From the NCBI GenBank assembly GCA_964627795.1, contig CAZVLF010000002.1, forward strand, positions 124,001-188,000: 64,000 bases of DNA, written 5' to 3'. Position numbers and translations under genes: made by a program. The notes under the pieces are model-generated. The model did no database searches. It had not been told where the DNA came from and saw only the letters and a list, made by a program, of their open reading frames with translations. Below are positions 46,682 to 55,104 of the stretch, piece after piece (position 1 is the first letter of the stretch; every line of letters begins with the position of its first letter). Source of the DNA: CANDYO01 sp964627795. Its GTDB lineage: Bacteria > Pseudomonadota > Alphaproteobacteria > Rickettsiales > CANDYO01.

Positions 46682-47659
46682 ATGTTCAGAAAATTTCTGG
46701 CAACTTTATTTAGTATTATATTCATTTTAAGCGGAAAAGTTTTGGCTTCAGAATATGTTAAAGAAAAGGCCAAGAAGCATGATCAATATCATTATTCAGC
46801 ACCTATCATTATAAGTGCTAATACTGATATTTTTAAAGTAGAAAAGATGTTTAATAAATTTTACCTGAAGAAAAATTTTATAGGTATGTCAACTGTAGTT
46901 GAAAAATATGATTTAATTTTTGATGTAAGTAATGTAGTTGTAAAACAGAAATTAGTTAGTTTTGCTGTTCATGCTGTAGCTGTTGGTCAACCAAACCTTG
47001 CTTACATGATTACTCATTCGTTTAATGCCAATAATGAAGAGCATATGATTGATTTAGCTACTATTGCTAAATCTTTAGTATCTAGCAATAATAATAAAAT
47101 TGCTATGAAGATTGTAAAGCAGCTTGAAACTAATGAAAAGAATAATAAGGTTTCTGATATAGCTTTGGGTAAAATTGCAAAAAGAGCAGTTTATACACCA
47201 GGAGCTGAGTTTGTTGCCTTTGAAATAGAAAAAAATAGACCAAATTTAAGTAAAGAGATAAAAGATCTTATAGCTTTAAGAAAAATAGGTTATGACGAAA
47301 AAATTTGGAATGCTAAAGTTGCTTTTATGACATTAAGAGGAGATAAATTATCAGAAGAAATATTACATATAGTTAATTCATATGACCCCAATACTAAAGA
47401 TGGAGCAAGAAAATTAACTATACTTGCTAAATCTGCTTTAAGAGCAGAAGAACTTGAATTGGCTATGAGTATTGTTTCTAGAATAGAAAGTAATTTCAAA
47501 AATAATGAAAACGAGCTTGCTTCTATTGCTAAAGCTTCTGCTTATATTCACGGAGGATTGCCAATCGCAATGGATATTGCTTCAAAACTTGGAAATAGTG
47601 AATATTGTAAGAATGTTAAAAAACTTGTATATAGAATAGCTGAAGAACATTCAAAATAA
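46682..47659 (+). CDS. Secreted alpha-helical repeat protein, unknown function
   Basis: The 325-residue protein has a Sec signal peptide (RKFLATLFSIIFILSGKVLAS, likely cleaved after Ala near residue 22). The mature part is made of helix pairs of about 35 residues. The recurring phrase is IAKx(10-12)AMxIxxxxE: IAKSLVSSNNNKIAMKIVKQ, LAKSALRAEELELAMSIVSR, and IAKASAYIHGGLPIAMDIAS, with more diverged copies. This resembles a TPR-like or HEAT-like solenoid and would give a periplasmic protein-binding surface. GGGG at 46671-46674 precedes the ATG, and it lies 12 bases after the QExxH protein. No family was recognised. Confidence 0.65.
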   Translation: MFRKFLATLFSIIFILSGKVLASEYVKEKAKKHDQYHYSAPIIISANTDIFKVEKMFNKFYLKKNFIGMSTVVEKYDLIFDVSNVVVKQKLVSFAVHAVAVGQPNLAYMITHSFNANNEEHMIDLATIAKSLVSSNNNKIAMKIVKQLETNEKNNKVSDIALGKIAKRAVYTPGAEFVAFEIEKNRPNLSKEIKDLIALRKIGYDEKIWNAKVAFMTLRGDKLSEEILHIVNSYDPNTKDGARKLTILAKSALRAEELELAMSIVSRIESNFKNNENELASIAKASAYIHGGLPIAMDIASKLGNSEYCKNVKKLVYRIAEEHSK

Positions 47660-47756
47660 TTAATTAAAATTGTTTTTTAAACTATTGCAGATGTACAGAT
47701 ATTAAACTAATATCCTACTATATTTATAAACTATTATTGTTGACCGATAGAAAATT

Positions 47757-49400
47757 ATGTCTTTATTACAAATTTCTGAGCCTGTTTCGCTGAAAAATAA
47801 AAAGCACAGAGAGTTATCATTAGGAATTGATTTGGGTACAACTAATTCAGTTGTTGCCTGCATATTAGAAGGAAAGCCTCAAACTATAGGTGATGTTTAT
47901 CCATCGGTATTTAATGGTATAAAATCTATAAAAAGACTAATGGGAACTAATGAGAAAATTATTTATCAAAATATAGAATATTCGCCCGTTGAAATATCTG
48001 CTCATTTTTTAAAAGATCTTAAAAATCAAGCAGAAAAAATAGTTGGAGTAAAATTTGAGAAAGCAGTTATAACCGTTCCAGCTCATTTTGACGATGCAGC
48101 AAGAAATGATACTAAATTAGCGGCAAAAATAGCTGGCCTTGAAGTTCTAAGATTAATAAATGAACCTACTGCTGCTGCGTTAGCTTATGGATTAGATCAA
48201 AAAGCTGAAGGTATATATCTTATTTATGATTTTGGAGGCGGAACTTTTGATGTTTCTGTTCTAAGGATGGAAAAAGGAGTTTTCCAAGTTTTAGCAACTG
48301 GAGGAGATACATTTTTAGGTGGAGACGATATTGATTTAGCGATTTTAAAATATTTAGGACTTAATGAAAGCGAATATTCTCTAGCAAGAGAGGCCAAGGA
48401 ATATTTATCAAATAATGATATATGGAGTAAAAATGGTAATGTTCTTACGAAAGAACAATTTAACCAAATAGCAAAACCTTTTATTGAAAGAACAATTAAT
48501 ATTTGTGTCACCACTATAAAAGAAAGTAATGTTGAAAAAATAAATGACATAATTTTAGTTGGAGGCTCTACAAGGACTCCACTAGTAAAAGAGATGATTG
48601 AACAATTTTGGCAAAAGCCACTAGATAATATTGACCCTGATATTGTTGTAGCTTTGGGTGCAGCTATTACAGCTGACTCTTTAACTAATGGTTCAGATAA
48701 TTTATTGCTTGATGTTAATTCTCTTTCAATTGGGCTTGAAGTTATGGGAGGGATGAATGAGCGCATTATACCAAAAAATTCTCCTATTCCATGTTCAGTT
48801 TCTAAGCAGTTCACCACTTACCAAGATGGCCAAACAGGGATGATTTTTCATATTGTTCAAGGGGAAAGAGAAATGGCAGGTGATTGTAGGTCACTTGCAA
48901 GGTTTGAACTTAAAGGAATTCCTCCCATGAGGGCAGGGGTTGCTAAAGTTGCAGTAAATTTTTCAATTGATGCAGATGGTCTTTTAACTATATCAGCAAT
49001 TGAAGAAACAAGTGGCATTAAACAAATAATTGAAATGAAGCCAAGTTATGGTGTTTCTCAAGAAGAAGTTGAGAAGATGATAGAACAATCATATGTTTAT
49101 GCTGAGCAAGATTTTTTAGCAAAAAACTTAGCACAAGCAAGATTAAAAGCGGAAGAAAATATAAAAAATATAATACTAGGTTTAGAAGAAGATGAAAATC
49201 TTATTTCTCATGAAAAGAAAAATGAAATTTTATCAGTAATTAAAGAGCTTGAACAAATATCATCCCGAGATGATTATAAAAAAATTGAGATTGCTAATGA
49301 AAAACTAGAAGCTTGCTCTTATGAGTTTATCCATGCTAGATTAAATAGACAAATCAGAGATATTTTAAAAGGTAAAAGTACTAAGGAGTTTAAGAGCTAG
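47757..49400 (+). CDS. hscA: HscA, Hsp70-class chaperone for iron-sulfur cluster assembly
   Basis: The 547-residue protein is an Hsp70. The ATPase domain shows LGIDLGTTNSVVACI, VITVPAHFDDAARNDTKLAAKIAGL, RLINEPTAAALAYGLD, DFGGGTFDVSVLRM and LVGGSTRTPLVKEM. The substrate-binding part follows (SLSIGLEVMGG, TYQDGQTGMIFHIVQGERE). The short N-terminal extension before the ATPase and the loss of part of the C-terminal lid match HscA rather than DnaK. HscA works with HscB to release clusters from the scaffold IscU. The rest of the isc operon is not in the window. The gene lies 12 bases before kdsB. Confidence 0.85.
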   Translation: MSLLQISEPVSLKNKKHRELSLGIDLGTTNSVVACILEGKPQTIGDVYPSVFNGIKSIKRLMGTNEKIIYQNIEYSPVEISAHFLKDLKNQAEKIVGVKFEKAVITVPAHFDDAARNDTKLAAKIAGLEVLRLINEPTAAALAYGLDQKAEGIYLIYDFGGGTFDVSVLRMEKGVFQVLATGGDTFLGGDDIDLAILKYLGLNESEYSLAREAKEYLSNNDIWSKNGNVLTKEQFNQIAKPFIERTINICVTTIKESNVEKINDIILVGGSTRTPLVKEMIEQFWQKPLDNIDPDIVVALGAAITADSLTNGSDNLLLDVNSLSIGLEVMGGMNERIIPKNSPIPCSVSKQFTTYQDGQTGMIFHIVQGEREMAGDCRSLARFELKGIPPMRAGVAKVAVNFSIDADGLLTISAIEETSGIKQIIEMKPSYGVSQEEVEKMIEQSYVYAEQDFLAKNLAQARLKAEENIKNIILGLEEDENLISHEKKNEILSVIKELEQISSRDDYKKIEIANEKLEACSYEFIHARLNRQIRDILKGKSTKEFKS

Positions 49401-49412
49401 GAGAAAATTTGA

Positions 49413-50168
49413 ATGACTAATTTTGATGATAAAGCAGCAATAATTATTCCAATTAGAATGGGATCTACACGCTTACCAGGAAAATTCCATGCTGATATTG
49501 GTGGAAAGCCAATGATACTTCACATTATTGATAGAGCAAGAGAAACTGAATTAACTAATATTTATGTTGCTTGTGATCATCAAGATCATTTTAAACTAAT
49601 ACAAGATTACGGTGCTAAAGCGGTGATGACAAGTGCACAGCATCAATCAGGCTCAGATAGAGTTTATGAGGCTTTAGAAATTATTGATGAGGAAAGAAAA
49701 TTTGAATATGTGGTTAACCTTCAAGGGGATATTCCTTTTGTAAAACCACAAACTATAGTTGCAGTTTTATCGCAATTATATAATGACAAGCATGCTGATA
49801 TAAGTACTATGCTATCAAGCTTTAAAAATATAGAAGATGTGAAAAACCCAAATTTTGTAAAATGCGTTTTTGATACAGGTTTTCATGCATTATATTTTTC
49901 AAGGCATCCCATTCCTTATCTAATGTCAGGCGTAAGTCCTGATTATTACCATCATATAGGAATTTATGCGTATCGCCGTTCGGCTTTAAAAAAATTCGTT
50001 AATCTTCCTCAAAGTAGTCTTGAAATGAGTGAAAAATTAGAGCAGCTAAGAGCTTTAGAAAATGGAATGAAAATTAAAGTTGGATTTACCGAAGATTTGC
50101 CTATTTCAGTTGATGTTGAAGAAGATTTGAACATTGCAAGGGAATTTATTAAAAATAGATTGAAGTGA
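49413..50168 (+). CDS. kdsB: CMP-KDO synthetase (3-deoxy-manno-octulosonate cytidylyltransferase)
   Basis: KdsB activates KDO with CTP for the LPS inner core. The 251-residue protein has the N-terminal nucleotide loop IPIRMGSTRLPGKFHADIGGKPM, the SGSDRVYEAL and NLQGDIPFVKP segments that bind CTP and Mg, SRHPIPYL, and the C-terminal EKLEQLRALENG … VDVEEDL. An AGGAG precedes the ATG. Its stop lies inside a hairpin shared with the end of the convergent gene. With lpxC it shows a functional LPS route. Confidence 0.95.
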   Translation: MTNFDDKAAIIIPIRMGSTRLPGKFHADIGGKPMILHIIDRARETELTNIYVACDHQDHFKLIQDYGAKAVMTSAQHQSGSDRVYEALEIIDEERKFEYVVNLQGDIPFVKPQTIVAVLSQLYNDKHADISTMLSSFKNIEDVKNPNFVKCVFDTGFHALYFSRHPIPYLMSGVSPDYYHHIGIYAYRRSALKKFVNLPQSSLEMSEKLEQLRALENGMKIKVGFTEDLPISVDVEEDLNIAREFIKNRLK

Positions 50169-50186
50169 AGCTACTTCAATCTATTT
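50153..50186. terminator. Hairpin spanning the stop codons of two convergent genes
   Basis: AAATAGATTGAAGT (50153-50166) and ACTTCAATCTATTT (50173-50186) form a perfect 14-bp stem with a 6-base loop. It includes the last codons and stop of kdsB and the stop and final codons of the minus-strand gene. On the minus strand it continues into a T/A-rich stretch. It may end both transcripts. Confidence 0.6.
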
Positions 50187-50824
50187 AAAGCATGTTTAAC
50201 GTTTTTATCTAATATTAAATAAAATACAAAGAAAATAACAGAGATAAGCAATATACCGAAATATCTAGTATTATTGTACATAATCCACTCTTTGCTTACA
50301 TCATAAAAAACTTCAACTACACCATTAATTTTATCTTTTTCATCAGATTTTTTAGTTATAATAGGATTTAAAGTTTTAATAAAAATATGGTATTTGTTGT
50401 CAATATTGGTTCTAGCAGGCCAAATTGTATCAATTAATTGTTTTCCTTCCATGGCCTCTTTAACGCTTATCTCTTTATTGCTCAAAAAAGATTTGGCTAT
50501 AAAATCCATAAAATTAAAACTTGAATCTTTTTTAACCTCGATATCGCTGGTTGAAGTAATAATTTTTTCTTCATTGTCATAAACGTTAATTCTAGCAGCA
50601 GGAAAATTGATTAGAAACTTTTCTAAATTTTCTTTGAGATTCTCTTTATCAGTTTTATAGATGTTTGCTTCAATTTGTGTTGATAAAAGATTGGATAAGG
50701 AATAAAGATTCTTGGTGGTTATGGTAGTTAATGCAGCATGTAGCACTAAAATCATAAAAATAGCAAATACATAAGCTAATAAAAATAATTTTGTTGTTGG
50801 TTTATAAAAGCTATTTATAATCAT
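50171..50824 (-). CDS. Sensor-like membrane protein with two membrane segments
   Basis: From the ATG at 50824 (GGGGA upstream; another ATG at 50836 is possible) the protein has 217 residues. A membrane segment near residues 12-34 and another near 185-205 flank an extracytoplasmic domain of about 150 residues. That domain has the look of a PAS/CACHE-type sensor (RINVYDNEEKIITSTSD). Only about 12 residues follow the second segment. This is the layout of the input half of a histidine kinase with no kinase half. It may be a stand-alone sensor, a truncated kinase, or act on a partner. It is divergent from a small helical protein with only 66 bases between starts. Confidence 0.5.
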   Translation of the reverse strand: MIINSFYKPTTKLFLLAYVFAIFMILVLHAALTTITTKNLYSLSNLLSTQIEANIYKTDKENLKENLEKFLINFPAARINVYDNEEKIITSTSDIEVKKDSSFNFMDFIAKSFLSNKEISVKEAMEGKQLIDTIWPARTNIDNKYHIFIKTLNPIITKKSDEKDKINGVVEVFYDVSKEWIMYNNTRYFGILLISVIFFVFYLILDKNVKHALNRLK

Positions 50825-50890
50825 AATTGTCCCCATTCACTCAACTATAAATAATAGTGTAATTATGTTTAATTTTTAAGGAGAAATGAA

Positions 50891-51340
50891 ATGAAAAATA
50901 GAGATTTAAGAGAATTTAAAAACTTTCAAAGAGAAGAAAAAGAATGTTTATCTAGCATGGTTCAAGAACTACGCAACAATATTATAAATTACTTTGATGA
51001 TATACATACTAGAAATCAAGCTATGAGCTATTTTATAGATATAAATGATGAAATAGGTAGAATAAGAAACTCTATTATTCAAAACCTACATGATGAGAGA
51101 GAGAATTTTAGAAACGAAAATGATTTTTCAGAGTGGTTGGTGCAGTTTGGTCATTATATAATGGGATTTAGAGCAAGAGTTTTTTCTTTCTTTGAAGAAA
51201 CTATTGAAGGAATGCATATTAACACTCAAGCAATTTTTGAAGAAAATAATACTGATTTATATAGAGACTCTCTAAACAACGCATTTAGAGGCGCTCTTTT
51301 AGGAGGATTCTTGATATTAAGTGAAGAATATTTCAATTGA
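50891..51340 (+). CDS. Small helical protein of unknown function
   Basis: The 149-residue protein has a good ribosome site (AAGGAG) before its ATG. It is mostly alpha-helical and charged (REFKNFQREEKECLSS, IQNLHDERENFRNEND). A hydrophobic C-terminal stretch (NAFRGALLGGFLILSEEYF) might associate with a membrane. There is no signal peptide, and no family is recognised. It is divergent from the sensor-like protein and shares a short promoter region with it. Confidence 0.55.
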   Translation: MKNRDLREFKNFQREEKECLSSMVQELRNNIINYFDDIHTRNQAMSYFIDINDEIGRIRNSIIQNLHDERENFRNENDFSEWLVQFGHYIMGFRARVFSFFEETIEGMHINTQAIFEENNTDLYRDSLNNAFRGALLGGFLILSEEYFN

Positions 51341-51494
51341 TAAATTGAATAATAGTGATGCATAAAAGAATATATTGATTAGTTATTGGTGTAGAAGTTG
51401 ATGAAATTAAATAATAGTTGTTTTTAAGATTTGTTCGACAATGTTATTGATTTGAGTATAGGTTTGTTTTTTAAATTAATTTAAGCAAATTAAT

Positions 51495-51523
51495 TTGACA
51501 ATCGCCATTAAAATTTTTAATTG
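51495..51523 (+). promoter_or_regulatory. Candidate promoter of the L,D-transpeptidase gene
   Basis: A perfect TTGACA (51495-51500) is followed after 17 bases by TAATTG (51518-51523), a weak -10. It lies about 85 bases before the ATG at 51608. The -35 is rare enough here to be of interest, but the -10 is poor. Confidence 0.35.
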
Positions 51524-51607
51524 GTTAATCTTATTATTTTATTAATATACCAACATTAAGCTAACTATAGAAAGTTTATTGCTTAAATTTAATTTTCTGA
51601 GTTTTGT

Positions 51608-52117
51608 ATGAAACAAAAAATCATTCTTACATCCATTTTGTTTTTCCTGTGTGTGATAATTTTCACTAATGATAACAAAACAAATTCTTTGCCTATATTA
51701 GATTATATAGTGGTAGAAAAATCAAAACGCAAAATGAAAGTTTACTCAAGAAATATCTTAATAAAGGAATATAAGATTTCTTTAGGATTTAACCCTATAG
51801 GTTCCAAGGAAAGAGAGGGTGATGGTAAAACGCCAGAAGGTGAATATTACATTATCAAAAAAAAACCTAAAAGCCGTTACTATTTATCTATGGAAATTTC
51901 TTATCCAAATATAGAAGAAGAGAAAATTGCAAAAGAAAAGAATATTTCTCCTGGTAGTGCAATCATGATACATGGCCTTCATAAAGGGTTTGGATGGATT
52001 GGTAAAATGCATTTACTAAAGGATTGGACTTTAGGCTGTATTGCAGTGACTAACGAAGAGATGAAAGAAATATATTATGCGACTCCTCTCAAAACTAAAG
52101 TTAAAATTTACCCATAA
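51608..52117 (+). CDS. L,D-transpeptidase (YkuD domain)
   Basis: The 169-residue protein has an N-terminal hydrophobic signal or anchor (residues 4-20) and a YkuD catalytic domain. Conserved features are DGKTPEGEYYI (72-83), His122 in IMIHG, and the active-site DWTLGCIAV with Cys144. These enzymes form 3-3 crosslinks in peptidoglycan or attach proteins to it, using a cysteine rather than serine. With the amidase at 7909-9015 this shows that some peptidoglycan metabolism persists. The gene stands alone, about 270 bases after the preceding gene, with a candidate promoter at 51495. Confidence 0.88.
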   Translation: MKQKIILTSILFFLCVIIFTNDNKTNSLPILDYIVVEKSKRKMKVYSRNILIKEYKISLGFNPIGSKEREGDGKTPEGEYYIIKKKPKSRYYLSMEISYPNIEEEKIAKEKNISPGSAIMIHGLHKGFGWIGKMHLLKDWTLGCIAVTNEEMKEIYYATPLKTKVKIYP

Positions 52118-52381
52118 TTTTTATTTTTAAAAAACTTATCACAAAAGGAGAGTTATACTGTATCATACAATATCTTATTCAAGAACAAAATAAAATGTTT
52201 GATGCTTTTTATAAAAGTACCTGCTTAGGGTGGCATTTCAAATATTACGCTAATATGCGAGTTTTTGACGATATTAATGTTTAAATCAAACTAAATGGTT
52301 AGTAAAAAATATATTAAAGATTGATTTGCAAGGGTTTGAGTAATATAATTAAGGAAATCAAAATTTTACGATTTGATAAAT

Positions 52382-52750
52382 ATGCTATCTACAATTTTTA
52401 ATAGGTTAAAAAGAAGTTTTTTATTGGTTGCTATTTCTTGCTTATTTTATTTTCCTCAAGCAATTTATGCTGAGGAAACTAAAGAATTTGAAATCTTTAT
52501 AGAAAACCACTATTTTACGCCGAGTGTTATTGAAGTTCCATCTCATAAAAAATTTATACTGAAAGTTATAAATAAAGATAATGAAGTTGAAGAGTTTGAA
52601 AGCTTTGATTTAAGAAGAGAAAAAATCATTCCGGCAAATGGAAAAATAATTTTAAGATTAGGCCCTTTAAATGAGGGGGAATATAGCTTTGTTGGTGAAT
52701 TCCATTCTCAAACTGCTAAAGGAATTCTAATAGCTAAGAAAGAGAAATAA
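52382..52750 (+). CDS. Secreted cupredoxin-like protein of an iron-uptake unit
   Basis: From the ATG at 52382 the protein has 122 residues; an in-frame TTG three codons upstream is less likely. A signal peptide ends after QAIYA (residue 30). The rest is a cupredoxin fold of the EfeO/P19 type: EFEIFIENHYFTPSVIEVPSHKKFILKVIN, EVEEFESFDLRREK and GEYSFVGEFHSQTAKGILIA. The FESxDLxREK phrase is typical of the metal-binding domain that works with FTR1-type permeases. It lies two bases before such a permease gene. It likely captures or oxidises Fe(II) in the periplasm. Full-length EfeO has an extra C-terminal peptidase-like domain that is absent here. Confidence 0.75.
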   Translation: MLSTIFNRLKRSFLLVAISCLFYFPQAIYAEETKEFEIFIENHYFTPSVIEVPSHKKFILKVINKDNEVEEFESFDLRREKIIPANGKIILRLGPLNEGEYSFVGEFHSQTAKGILIAKKEK

Positions 52751-52752
52751 AT

Positions 52753-53541
52753 ATGTTATCAGCTATAATAATTACATTTAGAGAATTAATAGAAATATTT
52801 TTGGTTGTTGGGGTTATTTCAGCAGCTTTAAATGATCATAAAAGAAAAAAATCTTTAATAGTTGTTGGTATAATTTTAGGCTTATTTCTTGCTGGTTTAA
52901 TGGCATGGTCTTTAGGATATATAACTTCTCTATTTGAAGGTTATGGCCAGGAGTTAGTAAATGTATTTATGCTTTTAGCTGCAGTTTTATGTATTATGTG
53001 GACTTTAATTTGGGTTAATAACTATTCTATGCTAATTAAGAAAAAGCAAGATGAAGGAAGAACCAATTTTATTCCATTAATTATGATAATTTCAATTTGC
53101 ATAGCAAGAGAAGGAGCTGAATTAATATTATTCTTAAATGGAATCTTAGCCAGCGGTGTTAAGCATTATGAGATGATAGGTGGACTTTTATTAGGCATGT
53201 TAGGCGGAATAATATTTGGATTAGTGGTTTATTTTGGGCTGATTGAAATGTCAAAAAAATGGTTTTTTAAAACATTGAATATTCTTTTTATTCTGCTTGG
53301 GGCAAGCATGTCAGCACAAATTGCCAATAACTTAGTTTCAGCTGGAATTATAACTTCATTGACTCAAACTGCCTGGGATAGTAGGTGGTTGATTAAAGAC
53401 GAATCCTTAATAGGTAAGTTATTATCAGGTTTATTTGGGTATACCTCAAAGCCATTAGTGGTGGAAGTTATATTTTATTTAGCTATGGTGATTTTAATGA
53501 CTTTTATTAGTAATAGAAGAAAAGTAGCAAAAAATAATTGA
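52753..53541 (+). CDS. FTR1-family high-affinity iron permease
   Basis: The 262-residue protein has about seven membrane segments and both iron-binding REXXE motifs: RELIE (residues 10-14) and REGAE (119-123). This is the hallmark of Ftr1/EfeU permeases, which import iron across the inner membrane. It is translationally close to the cupredoxin gene, forming a compact uptake pair. The EfeB peroxidase of the classical EfeUOB system is not present. The region after it leads to the T4SS operon and its palindrome. Iron-responsive control is likely in general but no Fur box is evident directly upstream. Confidence 0.88.
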   Translation: MLSAIIITFRELIEIFLVVGVISAALNDHKRKKSLIVVGIILGLFLAGLMAWSLGYITSLFEGYGQELVNVFMLLAAVLCIMWTLIWVNNYSMLIKKKQDEGRTNFIPLIMIISICIAREGAELILFLNGILASGVKHYEMIGGLLLGMLGGIIFGLVVYFGLIEMSKKWFFKTLNILFILLGASMSAQIANNLVSAGIITSLTQTAWDSRWLIKDESLIGKLLSGLFGYTSKPLVVEVIFYLAMVILMTFISNRRKVAKNN

Positions 53542-53690
53542 ATCCTTGTATTGTAAGATGGTCATTAGATCTTAAATATTAACCTTTTATAAGTTAAATA
53601 TTAATGTAATTTATTTATCTCTTAAAACTCATTAATCTTGCATAAAAAAATAAAAATATATTCTTTTCTGTTAACATTTTATTAATCATT

Positions 53691-53714
53691 ATATTGTGAT
53701 AATTATCACAATAT
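53691..53714. promoter_or_regulatory. Perfect 24-bp palindrome upstream of virB8, candidate operator
   Basis: The 24 bases are a perfect palindrome centred between 53702 and 53703. The core is TGTGA-TAATTA-TCACA, identical in half-sites and spacing to the consensus of CRP/FNR-type dimeric regulators. It lies 117 bases before the virB8 ATG, in a 289-base gap after the iron permease gene. With no loop it cannot act as a good terminator. A dimeric regulator of the T4SS operon is the likely reader; the protein is not in the window. Confidence 0.55.
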
Positions 53715-53830
53715 TAGTGAAATGAAATTGTAGTGCAATTTTTAATTGAAAATATTACTAATAACCTTTGATGTGTTAAATATATTATAGTAGACTTATT
53801 AAAGTTTAGGAGGAGAGGACTTTTTTATTA

Positions 53831-54607
53831 ATGGTTGATTTTAAGAAGTTTTTTGTAAAAAATAATAGTAATGTAACTGCTGATATACCTAAAGCAAATA
53901 GTGATAATGTTGTAAAAAGCATTAGTAACTGGTATGCGGATAGGTATAATTCTGTTCTTATCCAAAGAAATATATTATTGATTCTCTTATTTGCAAGTGT
54001 ATTTATGGTTATTGCAAGTAGTTTCATAGTGGGTAATGTTTCTTCTACATTTAAAATTCAGCCTTTTGTTATTGAAGTAGAAGATAAAACTGGAATTACC
54101 AATATAGTTAATCCTCTTGCGCATCAAGAACTTACAACAAATGAAGTTCTAAATAAGTATTTTATTATGAAATATGTTAAGGCAAGAGAGAGTTATAATT
54201 TTCAAACTTGGAAATATAATTATCAAACTGTAGTTAGATTGCTTTCTACACAATATGTTTATAATGATTTTCAAAGATTTATAAATACTAGTAATGATAG
54301 CCCTCTTGCGCAATATGGTAATAGGATATCAACTAATGTAGTATTTCGTTCAATGCAATTTTTCCCTGCAAGCAATAATCAAGATGGTACCCCAATTGAT
54401 CCAAAGGCTGTTATAAGATTTACAATTTATTCTGACGATGGAGGATTAAAGGGAGGTACTGGAGGGAAAATCCATAAGATTTTAACTTTAACCTATAGAT
54501 ATCAACAATCTGAAATGAATGATGAAGAGCGAAGTGAAAATCCTTTAGGATTTTATGTGACCTCGTACCGAGCTGATATTGAGAATGATATCCCACCAAC
54601 AAATTAG
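53831..54607 (+). CDS. virB8: T4SS inner-membrane protein VirB8
   Basis: VirB8 is a core inner-membrane component that helps assemble the T4SS channel. The 258-residue protein has the standard form: a cytosolic N-terminus (1-45), one membrane segment (about 47-68), and a periplasmic NTF2-like domain. This includes WYADRYNSVLIQRN, FKIQPFVIEVEDKTG, MKYVKARESYNFQTWKYNYQTV, RFTIYS and the late LTYRYQ. An AGGAGG-rich leader (53808-53819) precedes the ATG at 53831 with wide spacing. virB9 follows 13 bases after the stop. The palindrome at 53691-53714 lies upstream of the whole set. Confidence 0.9.
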   Translation: MVDFKKFFVKNNSNVTADIPKANSDNVVKSISNWYADRYNSVLIQRNILLILLFASVFMVIASSFIVGNVSSTFKIQPFVIEVEDKTGITNIVNPLAHQELTTNEVLNKYFIMKYVKARESYNFQTWKYNYQTVVRLLSTQYVYNDFQRFINTSNDSPLAQYGNRISTNVVFRSMQFFPASNNQDGTPIDPKAVIRFTIYSDDGGLKGGTGGKIHKILTLTYRYQQSEMNDEERSENPLGFYVTSYRADIENDIPPTN

Positions 54608-54620
54608 ATGGAGCTATTTA

Positions 54621-55103
54621 ATGAACAACAAGTTTAAGATTTCTTTTACAAATATTATGATTAAATCTTCTTCAACATTGTTATTGCTTGTGGGTATGCT
54701 ATTTGCTTTTATCGCTTATAGTGATGAACCTTTAACATCTGATAATAGAGTAAAGACCTATCTTTACAATGAAAATGAGGTATATCCTTTAGTTGTTCAT
54801 TATGGATATCAAACAAGTATTGAGCTTGGACATGGTGAAGAAGTTTCAACTATTTCAATAGGTGATTCATATTCATGGCAAATAACACCTGTTGGAAGAA
54901 GAATCTTTATAAAACCATTTGAAGAAAATATGCATACTAACATGACTATCTTAACTAATAAAAGAGCTTACCAGTTTGATCTTTTTTCTAAAAAAGCTGA
55001 AAGCAATTATGATGATAATTTAGTTTATGTAATGCGTTTTTATTATCCAGAAGACATTGAAAACTCAGATTCTTTTAACGAAAACCAAAAGGGTGGTCAA
55101 TAA
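54621..55103 (+). CDS. virB9: Short VirB9-like T4SS protein lacking the C-terminal domain
   Basis: VirB9 forms the outer-membrane core complex with VirB7 and VirB10. From the ATG at 54621 this protein has 160 residues, well below the roughly 250-290 of a full VirB9. A signal segment (residues 17-32) is followed by the N-terminal VirB9 domain: DNRVKTYLYNENEVYPLVV, YQTSIELGHGEEVSTISIGD, WQITPVGRRIFIKPFE and NMTILTNKRAYQFDLFS. The C-terminal beta domain that contacts VirB7 is missing; the protein ends soon after in an acidic tail. It resembles the short VirB9-2 type of Rickettsiales. A full copy should lie elsewhere. It is one base from virB10. Confidence 0.85.
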   Translation: MNNKFKISFTNIMIKSSSTLLLLVGMLFAFIAYSDEPLTSDNRVKTYLYNENEVYPLVVHYGYQTSIELGHGEEVSTISIGDSYSWQITPVGRRIFIKPFEENMHTNMTILTNKRAYQFDLFSKKAESNYDDNLVYVMRFYYPEDIENSDSFNENQKGGQ

Positions 55104-55104
55104 G

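Noticed and set aside
53691..53714. Palindrome as a Fur box or a terminator
   Set aside because: It has some similarity to GATAAT-type Fur sites, but the TGTGA-N6-TCACA half-sites fit better. A loop-less palindrome without a T-run is a poor terminator.
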